DNA of 64,000 nt from Monosporascus cannonballus (lineage: Eukaryota > Ascomycota > Sordariomycetes > Xylariales). The notes beneath the pieces are model-generated. The model was not told where the DNA came from, made no database searches, and saw nothing but the letters and a program-made list of their open reading frames with translations. The stretch is taken from NCBI GenBank assembly GCA_004154925.1, contig QJNS01000262.1:43520-107519 (forward strand). Reading direction: 5' to 3'. A program made the position numbers and the translations under genes. Positions 22,900 through 36,200 of the stretch are shown here, piece by piece. Positions within the stretch are counted from its first letter, which is position 1. Each line of letters begins with the position of its first letter.

Positions 22900-25800
22900 G
22901 TTAAAGTCTTATAAGTTACGTACGGTAAACAGCAACTTATTTACTTACGAAAATAAACGAATTTTTCGAGAAACGGAAAAATTCTTAATGTAAATTTAAG
23001 GATATTAAAAATGCGTTTTATTAGATATTATTAATATTTCCGGATACAACATTATTTTAGAAATGCTTTAACTTTATTTTAATAACTTACGGATTAATTG
23101 GAAAAAATAAATATTTTCCTGGAACGAAATACTAAATAAAAATAATCGAAAAATTTGTTATGTTATTAAGGAAGTACAGGTTCCTGATTAGATCTTTACG
23201 GTACCTCCGGAATATTAAAAATTTAAGAAATTATTTAAAGATAAAGAAAATTACGAATTATCGTTATACGGTTAATGGAATTACCGGATACCTATTAAAA
23301 AAGGGCATTATCTTAAACTTTACAAAATTTATTATATAAACCTAAAAAAGTTAAAAGCTTTATGGAAAAGTATATAATTAAATTTGAAAAAAAGATATAT
23401 TTAACCTTTTAACTTTTTTATTAAATATCTAATCCTTTTAATATTAAAAATTAAGGATAACAAATAAAAAATTAATAAGGACAAAAACTTTATTTACCGA
23501 AAAGTAATTAATTATAAATAATTAAATAATATTACGATTAAAAACGGATATTTTTTAATTTTTATAAATACCTTAAAAATGTTAATAAAGTTAAATAGTT
23601 TACGGCGTTTAATTTTCGTAATAATTATTACCGTATCAAAATGGCTAAAGGAAAAAAAACGGTATTTAGAATAATATATGGATTTTATAAATATAAAGTA
23701 ATACTTATGGGACTTATTAACGCTTCCGCCAGTTTCCAAAGCTTAGTAATAACCATTTTCCGACAATTCTTAGATAAATTCGTATTTGTCTATTTCGACG
23801 ATATTTTTATTTACTCCAAAACCCTAAAAAACATAAGAAATATATCGTTTAAGTGCTTAAAACTTTGGACGAAATTAATATTTGAATTAATCTTACTAAA
23901 AGCATATGGCATATCTAAAAATTGGATTTTTTAGGATTTATTTTTATATTAGGACAAATTTAAATTTAACGTTTTAAATTGGAAGCAGTTAAGGATTGGC
24001 CTATTCCTAATAAGGCGACCGTTATAAATATCCGATAAATCTTAGGATTTACGAGTTACGTACGTAGCTTAATTAAGGGATATAAAGATATAGTTAGGCC
24101 TTTAACGAAATTTATTATTAAGAAATACGTTAAAAAAGAATTCGAACTTTTAAAGGAAACAAAAAAAACGTTCCGGGAATTAAAAAAGTAATTACCAGTG
24201 GATTTATCGTAAAAATGCCAAATGTAAATAAAACGAAATAATTAAAGATAAATATTTTAAAGTATGCCTTAGGCGTAATTTTAAAATAGTAAAAAAGTAA
24301 CGGTAAATAGTACTTAATAATATATTACTTTAAAATATTCCAAAATATAGAATTTAAATACCAAATTTACGATAAAAAGCTATTAACAATTATTAATGCT
24401 TTTAAGGAATAGGAACCTTTTTTTAGCGGAACAAAAAAACCTTTCGATATTTACTTTAATTATAAAAATTTTACGCGATTTATAAAAGCCCAAAAACTAA
24501 ACAAACGATATAAAAAATAATGGATTTTTTTATCCAGATTTAATTTCAAAATATATTATATCAAAAAAAAACATTTAAGCGGATATTTTCAGTTGTAAAG
24601 AAAATTACGATTCCAAAATTCCTAAAAAAAGCATGCAGATATTATAATATAATAAGGATAAAATTGTATATCTATATAAGATAATAAAGAAATTAATTAC
24701 CGAATTTTTGATACGGTTCCGGAATTTTTACGATATAAAAAAATAAAAGAAAATTTAATAACTAAAAGGATAATTTAAAAATTAGTTATTGTATTATGGC
24801 AAAATTTACGTTCCCAAAGATTAATAGAAATAATTCGTAAAAGAATTCCATAAAAACCTGTTATACGGATATCAAAAAATCTTTAAAATTACCCGACGAT
24901 TACAAAAATAATACGATTTTCCGGAATTACGCCATATTATTAAGAAAATAATCAAAGATTATAATATTTGTAATAAAGCTAAGATAATACGCCATAAGCC
25001 CTACGGGTTATTACAATTTACCGATATTTCTAATAAGGTATAGAATATTATAACTTAGGACTTTATTATTAGCTTATTTCTATTTAAAAATCTAGTTATT
25101 AGAATTAAATATGACGGAATATAAATAATTATTAATAAATTTACCAAATATGGGTATTTCTTATTTTTTAAAAGAAATATAACGGCAAAATAATTAGCTT
25201 ACGTTTTTATCAGATAATACCTTGATAAATATGGGATACCTGAAAAAATTATTTCAAACCGAAATACGTTATTTATTTTAAAATTCGGCATTAGCTTTTT
25301 TAAACAAATTGGTATTAAACTTAAATTTTCAATAACGTATTATCCTTAAACGGATAGCTAAACCGAAAAATTAAACCAAATTTTAAAATAATATTTGCAA
25401 AATTACGTTAATTATTAACAAAATAACTGGGTAAAGTTTTTATTATTGGCATAAATTACTTATAATATATTTATTAACGAAAATATGGGCGTATTTCCTT
25501 ATATAGCAATATACGAATATAATATAAAAACAAAACGACCCAAATAACCATTTAATAAAATACCAAAAATTATTACGATTACTTTAAAAGCAGAAATATT
25601 AATTATAAAAATTAAAACGATCTAGGCCCGTTTCCAAAATAAATTACGATTTTTTTAACGACGGATAACTCAATATTATAATAAAAAAATTAAGGGATTA
25701 ATTTTAACAAAAGGAAATAAGGTTTACTTATTATACCAGAAATAAAACGTAATTTCGAATATCTTATAAATTAAAACAAAAAGATTTAGCAACAAACTTA

Positions 25801-26160
25801 ATTTTAAAAAACTTAAACCGTTTAAAATTAACGAAATTATTTCCAAAACTAATTATAAATTATTATTACCTAAAAACATAAAGATATACCTTGTTTTCTA
25901 CATTTTTTTACTTAAACTAACACCTAAGAACGTCCCGTTAAAAACAAATTTAAAATTCGAAAAAGATTTTAACGAATACGAAATTAAACGAATACTAGAT
26001 TTCAAAATAGTTAAAAGTAAAATCCAGTACTTAATTAAATAAGAAAAATACTTATATAAAGAAAATACGTAAAAACTATTTAATCACTTAACGAATATAA
26101 TAAACTTAATTAAGACGTTTTACCGCCAAAATCCTGACCGACCGTCTCCAATACGGCCAA
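22900..26160 (+). pseudogene. pol remnant: RT, RNase H, integrase, chromodomain
   Basis: The reverse-transcriptase palm is best kept between 23641 and 23934: TVFRIIYGFYKYKVILMGLI, then NASASFQ and the catalytic YFDD at 23791-23802. RNase H follows at about 24230-24560 (YDKKLLTIINAFKE, PFDIYFNYKNFTRFIKAQKL). The integrase zinc and core regions lie at about 24850-25500 (NKAKIIRHKPYGLLQF-like, then a DKYGIPEKI-like segment). The C-terminal chromodomain is at about 25950-26110, beginning EKDFNEYEIKRILDFK, with two TAA codons at 26040 and 26070 where the family has tryptophan. Stops and a few frame changes occur throughout, so no active polyprotein is possible. The protease region upstream is not recognisable. 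Confidence 0.8.
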
Positions 26161-26776
26161 AATTACAGGCAATAATGGTCCCCTATTTAAATTAACCCTT
26201 ACGGCGCTTTAATCGAAAAAAATAAATGCCTCCATTAATGCATCTAGCTTTAAAAGCTGTGCTTACTTTTTTTCTTTACGATCCTTTTCCGCATCCAGTT
26301 TTTTTCGCTTTTTCAATTTATCCATATTTTTAAACCCTTTTTAAATAAACGATACCTTTTTGGAATATAATTATTTAAATTAATAATTTAACCAAATAAT
26401 ACGATTAAATAATTTTTGGAGTTATTAAATAATTAGACGTTTTTTTCGGTTTATTCGGAGTTTTTCGGCCTGGATATTTTTAAACGATAAAAGCGAAATA
26501 TGATTCCTATCGTAAAATTAAATATTGGCCGCCATATAATTCTAATAGTTTTTTTAACCTTTTAATATTTTGCAAAAAAGCTTTTTTTCGAAATAACGCG
26601 TATACGGCATAATTTCGAAACCAAATTAAAAAATCGATTTAATTAATTCGTAATAACTTTTAATAAAAGATTTGATGTATTTTCGAAATCTGTCCGATAT
26701 GGCCAAATATAATGTTATAACGTAAAGAAAGAAAAAAATTAAGGATTTATTTTTTTTATCTTTGGGGATAAAGATC

Positions 26777-26794
26777 TTGAAAAAAAGGAAATAA
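26777..26794 (+). other. polypurine tract of the chromovirus
   Basis: The purine-rich run TTGAAAAAAAGGAAATAA directly precedes the 3' LTR, the expected place for plus-strand priming. Confidence 0.65.
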
Positions 26795-27228
26795 TATTAC
26801 GTTCAAAAGGGATTCCATTAGGCCTAAAAGAGGCCCAGGAAATTAGAAACGCTTGGGATCTCCATTTTCCATCGGATAAACCTCGGGTCTCTGTCAATCT
26901 CCGGAGATACCAAAAAACTCGTAGACGATAAATATTATGGTCTTTCAAGATCCCCAAAGACCATAAAAAATAAAAAAGATAAAAAAGGTATATAAGGTTT
27001 GAGTTTTTTATGTAAATAGTTACTTACTTAATTTTTCGCTCCTTAATTATTAATTTAAGCTCTTAATCCAGAAATAATTATATTATTTTTTAATTAAAGG
27101 AAAAATCTTTAAATCTTTTTAATAAATAAACTATTAAATTATTCCTTATCTTATTGTTATTTGCAAATCAAGATTTTCTTTCGGATATTGTTTATACCTT
27201 CAGGTGGATATATAACAGGTTTATTACA
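26795..27228 (+). repeat. 3' LTR of the chromovirus
   Basis: It begins TATTACGTTCAAAAGG (TG changed to TA) and ends TTTATTACA. It matches the 5' LTR across its length, with transitions accounting for nearly all differences. It is a little less AT-shifted than the 5' copy in its right half, where CAGGTGGATATATAACAGG is preserved. Confidence 0.9.
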
Positions 27229-27233
27229 TTTAC

Positions 27234-30200
27234 TAAGTAAAGTTTTATTATTTTCGGATTTATTACGAAATAATATCAATATATTAAAAAAATTAAAAAT
27301 TTATGAAAATTATTATATATTAAATAAAAATATAATTTGATTAATAAAAAAGCTAAGATAACCGTATTAATTTTTTCATAATAATATAATTTTAATTAAG
27401 ATAAATTACGTTTTATAATTAGATATAATAAAACGATATTATATTTTAATACGATAATTTTAATATTTAAAATTATATTCGTAATATAATAATTCGATAT
27501 GGTACCATTATATAGAATATTATTACTACTTTTACCCATTATTATAGCCGTATCCTTAAAGAAAAATTAAAATAATTTATATTCCAGCTTAAATAATATT
27601 ATAAAATAAAATAATTTTATAAAACATTATAATAATATCTGTTATTATTAAATATTTTTTATTAATTCGTAATTAATATTATCCGGACTTTATTGCCGGC
27701 TTTTATTAATATATTTTATAAATATAATAAATAAAAGTTTCTCGATTTTCCTAAGTAAAAATGTATATCATATAATAAACGTTATTTGATTTTGTTAAAT
27801 ATAATTAACGAAAATAAAAATATTATTAACGGTATTTATAATATTTATCGAAAAGTTTTTTAAAAAAAATATATGGATTTAAAAAAAAATCATTTTATCG
27901 GTTTTCGGAACGTTTTTATCTTATTTATAAAAATCAGAAAAGAATTAATTATATTCGAAAAATATAAGCTAATTAAGCCGAAACAGCCGATTTATGTAAT
28001 AAAAAATAATAATTTCTTTTTATTCTTATTTTATTTTATATACAAATAAATTTTCTGCTTATAATTATATGTATTTATTGGCCCGATAATATATCTAAGA
28101 CGCATAAAATATAAATAATCTTAAAAGCGGATCGTTAATTTTTAAATAAAATAATATAATTATATTAAAAAATTACCGAAATTCCACCTATTTAAATTTT
28201 TTTAACTTTTGTATATATAATATTTACATATTCGCATTATTTTTGTAGGAATTACGTATTTGATACGAATTATTTATAACAAAAACATTTAATATATATG
28301 GAATTTTTCGGAATATTTTAATCGAAAACCTTTTTTCGAAAACCGAACTTATCGAATTCATAAAGTATATATGCTCCTAGTTAACCGTCGCCAAATTTAA
28401 ATTTATTATATATAATATAGTTTTTAAGTATTTTAATTACGTTAAATAAATAAGGGAAATATTACGGAATCTTAATTAAAATACGTTAATAAATAAGGAT
28501 CTTTTTAACGAAAATTTTCTATTATTATTTATTAATAATATATTACTTAATAACGTAAATAATTTAACGGATAATTCGTAAATATTTTATTTTTTAATTT
28601 AGGAATATAACTTACTTATATTATTTATTAAATAGCGTAATTTTAATTAAAATATATCGAATAAAGCTTTTTTATCGAATAACTATAAAACCGGAAATAT
28701 TTTTAATACGGCCGATATTTTATAAAATAATAATTAATTATTAATAAATATTACTTTGTTCGATAAAAAATTATAAAATTATTATTGTTTTTTTAAAAAA
28801 AAATTAAGTTTATTTATATTTTTCGCATATTATATAATATAATAATATTAATTATATTAAGCGATTAATACCGATATTATTATTTTTTATAAGGCTAGTT
28901 AATTTAATTTCGGTAAAAAAATGCTTTATTTTAATTAGATATTACCTTTTATAATATTAAATTAAGTCCTTATTAATTTGATTTTAATATTAAATCTGGT
29001 TCCGATAAAATTTAAAAACAAAATATGGAAAGTACTTAATCGAAAAAGCGAATATTATAATTTATGGCTTATTGGCGAATTTCGCCGGTCGAAAAATAAT
29101 ATATATAACGTTAATACTGTTTTTTTCCGAGATTCGTTTTTAGTTGGGTACTGTATATCCTTATAATACGAATTTTATGCCCATTATGTTTTTTCGCAAA
29201 ATAAACGTTATATTATTCGAGATTTTCGTAACGAAATCCTTAAACGCGTTCATTTTTTGCTTCGGAATTTCTGGCTTATTAAGGGATATCTATTTCGGAT
29301 TAAAAAAGATAGCTAAAAATCCGAAAATATTTTGATTACGAGCCGTAAAGCTATAAAAACTAAGTTTATCGATTTTAATAATATTATTCCTATTACTGAC
29401 GACATAAATGGGCTTAATTAGCTAAATACGGCAAAAAACGAAAATGAATTTGTAAATAACTTTAACGTAATTATTTTTTAAAAAAATTGGTACCGAATTC
29501 GTTAAGAATAATTTGATTTAAGACGACCGTAATATCTCGTATATAAAAAAAAGGTTATAATTCCATAATACAAATTGTCGATAATTTAATTAATAATTTT
29601 AATTAAAGCGGTTCGTTATTATTATTATTATTATCGGATAAGCAAAATAAGAATTTATTAAACGAAAATAAGCCGTTAATATAATTTTTTATTTTCTTAT
29701 TATTTTGTAAAATATTTTTATATAAGTAATATAGTATTTATATTATAATTTTAATACTAATATAATTTTGTTATTTACGTAATTTTAGTTAATTAATTTC
29801 GGGATTATTTTATATATTACTACAATTACTTAATTATTATATTAAAGTAACTTATTTATTTCTAATAATAAAACCGTAAATAAGAAAATAATATTTTATA
29901 ATACGGTACGTAACATAATTATTAACGAAATTAATATAAGTAGTTAAGTTTATAATTTGTATAATTTTAATTAATTATATTCCGTTCGAACGTTTTATTT
30001 TTTGTAAAATCGTATAAAAATATTATATTGCCTATAGTTAAATATATCGTATAATTTCAGGTTAACCCGTATATCCCATTTGTAATTAATTTATTAATTA
30101 ACATTTTTAAGTACTTTTTAATATTTTTTCCCGTTCTGCTTTTTTTTGCGCGTTATTATAACTTATATATTAATAATTTCTTTTACGTTTTCAGATCTTA

Positions 30201-33200
30201 AGATTTTATTTGTTCTAAATGCAATATTTGCGTTTAAATTTTTTTAAAAATTTAATTTAAACCATATAATAATGTCGAATATTTGAGAATCGTATATAAA
30301 TATTTTTTGTCGTATTTCTATACGTAATTTATATATTTATTATTTGCATAATTTCGTAAATTATAATATTTATAAAATAACTATATAACATATATTTTCT
30401 GGCTAGACGGCCCGGTTTATAAAGTTATAAACCTTTTTTCGTATTATTTATATAATACCCGGTTTATATAATTTTTTTTTACTAAATTACAAAAGCCGTA
30501 ATTAATTAAAGATTTATAATTAATTTAATAATTTAACAATTTATAAGGCCGGCATAATCCGCTATAACGTAAATTTTGTTTTGCCGGTTATTATTACGGA
30601 AAATATCTCGAATTATATTATTAATATTTAATATTTATGTAAATATCGTATTTTTTCGTAATAAAAAGTTTTATTCGTAATATAAATTTTTTATAATATT
30701 ACCGAACTTATAAATTTTTAATAATCGTAAGATTTTCCTAATTAATATATATTTACATTAATATTAAAACGTAAAGTACTTATTTTCTTTTAATTTTCCG
30801 TTATATTAATATAATCTTATAACATATATCTGATATTTGGAATCGGTTATATATAATATGTACTTTTCGTAAGGAATATTTTATATTTTAAGATAGTTAA
30901 ATATTACTTAATTAATACGAAAATGCCTTAATTGGGATTACGTTATTGGTTTCGCTTTATCGCAAATTATTTTAATACTGGTTCCGGCTATTTTTTAATT
31001 AAGGATTTTATTATCCGTCCTTAAAGCTATTTTTTAAGGGCAGATTATTTTTATTTTAATACCTATTCTGGTTATTTTTTGGTCCGAGATCCTATTACCC
31101 GTTTTTGACGTTATTTCTTAAGGGCAAATTATTTTTCGGGGATATTATTAGCGAATCTAACTTCTTTGGTCAGGCGGACAAAGTTTTTTGAGTTTATTCG
31201 AGATATATTATCGGAAGCTATAACGGAAACTGCCTTTATTATATCGGCAAGGAATTTATTTATTTTTTATAATATCGTAAAATATATAAAAATATATATT
31301 ATAAAATAGATTTCGGATATTAAAAAAATTAATTAATAATTATTATATCGTAAATAACGTAATTTTATATATTAAAGTATAATAAGTATTTGAAATTATA
31401 AAAAATTATAATTAAATATTTATAATAATTATATTTCATATATATTTAATTCAAATAATTTTATAAATTATATTAAAAAAATTTATAAGAAAATATAGAT
31501 TTTATATAATTTGCATATAATTATTAATTTTTTTAATATATTATTATTTCGTTATAAAAAATATTATTAATTTTTATATTTATATTTAATAACTTATATA
31601 AACCTAATAATTTATATATTTATAATTATATAAAATTAAAATTTATATATATTTTAAGTTTAATTATATATATTATCTTAAGATATTTTTATAATTTATT
31701 AATTATTTATAAACTTTATTTGTATATTATAAATCCTTATATATTCCTTATTAATATTAATAATATATTCGGTAATTATTTAATATACGAACTTTATCTT
31801 ATTTACTATATTTTATATTTTTTATTTATATTTTTAGTTTTAATTAAGTTTAATTTATATTAATAAATTTATAATATTATTAAATTTCTTATGTATAATT
31901 ATTTATTTATTTATATTTAATATTATACAGTTATTATAATGGTATTACCGTTATTTAATAAAGTAAAATACGGTAATTGTATTTGGAAAATATATAATAA
32001 CTTAATAAAATATTAAAACGTATATAAAATCGAAATAGCGTTAAATTAACTTTTGATATAAATTATATCAATTACGGCGCCATTTTCCGTACTTTATTTC
32101 CTATTATATATACCTTTTTTTAAACCTTACCTTAATTTATAAAATAAGTTTTTTTAAATCAAATAATTATTCGATAAAGTTTTAATATTATAAGGTTTTT
32201 ATAAGATAAATTTTATTATTATATGCTAAAAAACGTAAATTATTTATCGTTATATATATATTAACATATATTTTATTTACGATAATCTCGAAATAATATT
32301 TAAATAAATATTCCGGAACAGTAATTATATATATATAATTTATAAAAAATTAATAAAAAATATATTTATATATTTTAATAATTTTTAAATTTCGGTTCTA
32401 TTAAAGTCCAAAAAGGTTATTAAATAATATATAATATTATTCGTTTTTTTCTTTATATTATAATATAACAATAAAATTATTAATACGGATAATACGGATT
32501 ACTAGATAATAAGTTTTTAAAATTACAAAATAAATATTTTTTATATTATAAATTTAACCGGCATATATTCTTTAAAAAACCGTATAATTTAGGCCGTTAA
32601 CCGTTTTTAGAAATTTATAATTTATAACGATTTAAATAATATAAATAATATTAAAAATGTAATAATCTTATAATCTCGATTAAGAAAAATATAGAACCGT
32701 AATATATTTTATGGTATATATTATATAGACGTTATTTTTATAATATTAAACGAAAAAAAATCCGTATTTATACGTAATTAATTATTAAATAAATAACTTT
32801 ATACAAAAATTAGATTTTTAAATACCGTAGCATATTTAATATTAATACTAAGGATTTCGGCGGTTACCCGGAATATCCGATTGTTATTATACTTATATAG
32901 GATTTTAATATAAAGGAATTCTTAGAACTAACTAGAAAAAAATAAAGAAATCTTTAAAACCAACCGGGGATTTAGTTATGTCGATAAAAAGAAAATACGG
33001 CGAAAAAAAAAGTTAAATCCGGCCGTTAACCTTTATTAAGGAAACCAAAAAGTCTTAATTTAAAAAAGAAATAATTATTAAAATCTTTAACAAAATAACG
33101 ACAAAATATACGGACAGTTTCGAAAAATATTAATTAGGACCGTACGCCGACAGATATTAATTTTAATTACAAAAAAATAAAGTTATAAAGCGTAATTAAT

Positions 33201-36200
33201 AAGGATTTATTATAAATTCGGGATTTTAAATATTTTAAATTAGTATTTAAAAAAAACGGACGCCGAAATAAATATATTAATAACGAAAAAATGGCCTTTT
33301 TAATATTGGCGAAAAATTATTTACATTATTTATTTATCCGTATAATCGATTTTTTTACCTTAATTATTTAACCCGAATTAAAATACCTTAAAAATTTAAA
33401 AAATAAAATTTTTTAAGAATTAATATAACGAATTCGAAGAAAAAATTTAAAAAATAAAATTTAAAAAATAAAATTTTAAAATTTTAATTCGGCGTTATAA
33501 ATTAAAGGTTATAAATTAAAGGGATAATTTATTAATAGCCGCGATAAATTATAATTCAAATTACGTAATATAAAGTTTCGTTAATTTTCTTAATTAAAAA
33601 AATTTATTATATATTTATTATAGCATATAATTAATCCGGATTAAGACGAATTAATATTTTATATAAAAGTTAACCAATTAAGAATTAATAATAATAATAA
33701 ATTTAATAAATAAATAATATATTAATAACTTTAATTAATATTATATAAATATTTATAATTATCGCGTTTTATAATCGTAACGCCGTGCCGAAACCGAACG
33801 TATTTTTTGCTATCGGCTTTAATTAAGATCGGCAAAATTTCGTTTTTTATTTTTTAACTTAATATTATAATTATTTTTTAATTGTTATTAAAATTATTAT
33901 CCGATAAATACCGTTTATTTTTAATATATAATTCTTTAATGTCGATAATAATTATTATTTTAATTTCTTTTTCCGATATATTATTTATAACGTCGGGCTA
34001 TGGATTATTACGTTTTGATAATGCCGGTAATCCCGGTAACGATATAAAAATAAACAAATTATGCAAATATAAGTACGGTAATAAGAATAAGGTTCAAAAA
34101 TTAAAAATATTTAAAAATAATAAGTTTTACGTTAATATTATAAATAAAGAAAACGAAATAAATTTTTTATTAAGATCATTTAATACGTTACGAATTACAT
34201 ATATAAATATAAGCGTTACTATAATTAAAATTACGATTTTAAATTATAAAAGCATATAAATTATATGCCGGTTTAATATTTAGATTATTAGGATTATTAT
34301 TAAATTATTAATTATTAATTTAAACAGAATAATTATATATAATATATTTTAATTAAGATAAGTTATAATTTAAAGCAGTTTTATAATTTTTTACGATATT
34401 TATTAAATTTATAACGTAATAATAATCCGTAATTTATATAAATCGGTTTGCGACATAAGGATATAGCGCCATTATTTCTAATTAAGCGAATTTTGCCATT
34501 TACGAAAAGTTACTTATATTTTTTATAAAATCGAAAATATAATTTTTTTATATATTATATATAACGCAGAAAATAAGCGGTTTTTCAAAATATCTTAATA
34601 TTAGTATTTATCAAAACTAAGAACCGCCTTAATTAATTCGATTATATTTTAAATTAAATATAAATCTTTAAATTCGTTTAATTTATTTAAGAACTTATTA
34701 AATAAAAACCGTATAAATTTAATAAAAATAAATATTTATTTTGCCTTTTTACCGCTAAACGAAAATAACCGCGTAAAAAATAATTTATTCGCCCGTCGTT
34801 TATACCAGGACTTTATTATTAACTAAATAACCGGCTTTATCGAATCGGCTTTTAATTATTTTTACGTAAATATTTTTAAATTTAAAAGTTCGGATATAAA
34901 AAAAATTCAACGTATATATATTATAATAAAGTCCAGCCAGAATTAAATTATTACGGTTCTTTTTTAACATAATAATTTTCTTTTTTTTTAAATATATTAA
35001 GATTACTTTACGTACATATTTACCGTTAAATAACGCGTATTATTAAAGCCTTATTTTTGTCCGGTACCGCAGGTTAAAATTATTCCATTTCGGAAGTTTA
35101 AGGGTAATATTTTAACAGGCCGAAAATTAAGATTAAGATTTAATAATTATTTCGTTTTAATCGGAATTATTTGCGATAAATTCCGTATCGTCCTTTTTAT
35201 TATCTAAATCCGTTACGTCGCTTTTTATTACGATTTTTATATTCTTATAAGTAATACGGTTTTTAATTTACCGGGCTTAAAATTTTTTTATTATTTTATT
35301 TTTTTTAAAATAAACGGCTTAATTCCATACTTATCGAACGCTTAATAAGGTACAAATAATATAACTTATTTATGGTTAATTATATTTATTTACTTATAAT
35401 TACGAATTATTTAACTAAATTATTACCATATATTTTTAATTAAAAAACTTTATAATATATCTTATTATATTATTCGATTAATATCCGGAATATCCATATT
35501 TAATTCAAAAATAATAATGGATATGACGATACGGATAAAATTATCCGATTATTTTAAATTATTATATATATAAATTTGGTTCCCGTAATATATTTCGGAG
35601 TTATAAAATTTAATAAATTTTTTATAATCTTTAACGAATACCTTTAATTTATTATAATTTTGAATAAATAATTACGGATATTTATAGTTTTCGCTTTATT
35701 ATTAACATAAATAATAATTTTAATAATAAAACGTAAATTATTAAGTTTTATTAAAAAGATATTATTTAATAATTTAAATATATTAGTTATTAAGAAATTT
35801 AAATATTTTTAATTCGAACGTTAATCTTTGGGTATAGGAAAAATAATAATATCGATTTCGGAATAATTAATACTAAAACGCCAGATCTTTGCCTTATAAC
35901 CATATCTAGTTAAACCGCTAATTTAATAAAAACCGTTATATTTTGCAATTTTTTATGGTATTACTGGTACTTATTATATATACAAATTAATATATATAAC
36001 TAACGAAAATAAAACGTAAATTACGAATATTAATATATTTAAACCGAAAATTTTTAAATTCCGATAATAAATATATTTCGTTAATAATAATTAAATTATA
36101 TCGTTATTCGAAAATAAAATTTAATATAATAATTTAAAATTAATCGTTAAATATTTGTTTAAAATTAAAAATAATATAATTATACTGTTTAATAATTATA

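Larger units (their letters stand above)
20012..27233 (+). mobile_element. Ty3/gypsy chromovirus retrotransposon, complete but RIP-inactivated
   Basis: This is a full-length LTR element of about 7.2 kb. It has two LTRs (20017-20449 and 26795-27228), a 5-bp target duplication (CTTAC at 20012-20016, TTTAC at 27229-27233, differing by one C/T), a polypurine tract directly before the 3' LTR, and gag and pol remnants in the order gag zinc knuckle, RT, RNase H, integrase, chromodomain. The pol order RT-RNaseH-IN and the C-terminal chromodomain place it in the chromovirus branch of Metaviridae, common in fungi. All open frames are destroyed by stops. No env-like gene is visible. I could not recognise the primer binding site after the 5' LTR, presumably because it is mutated. 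Confidence 0.88.

Noticed and set aside
33882..34259. 125-codon plus-strand open frame in the AT-rich block
   Set aside because: It begins at TTG, its composition is dictated by AT richness and no family pattern is visible.
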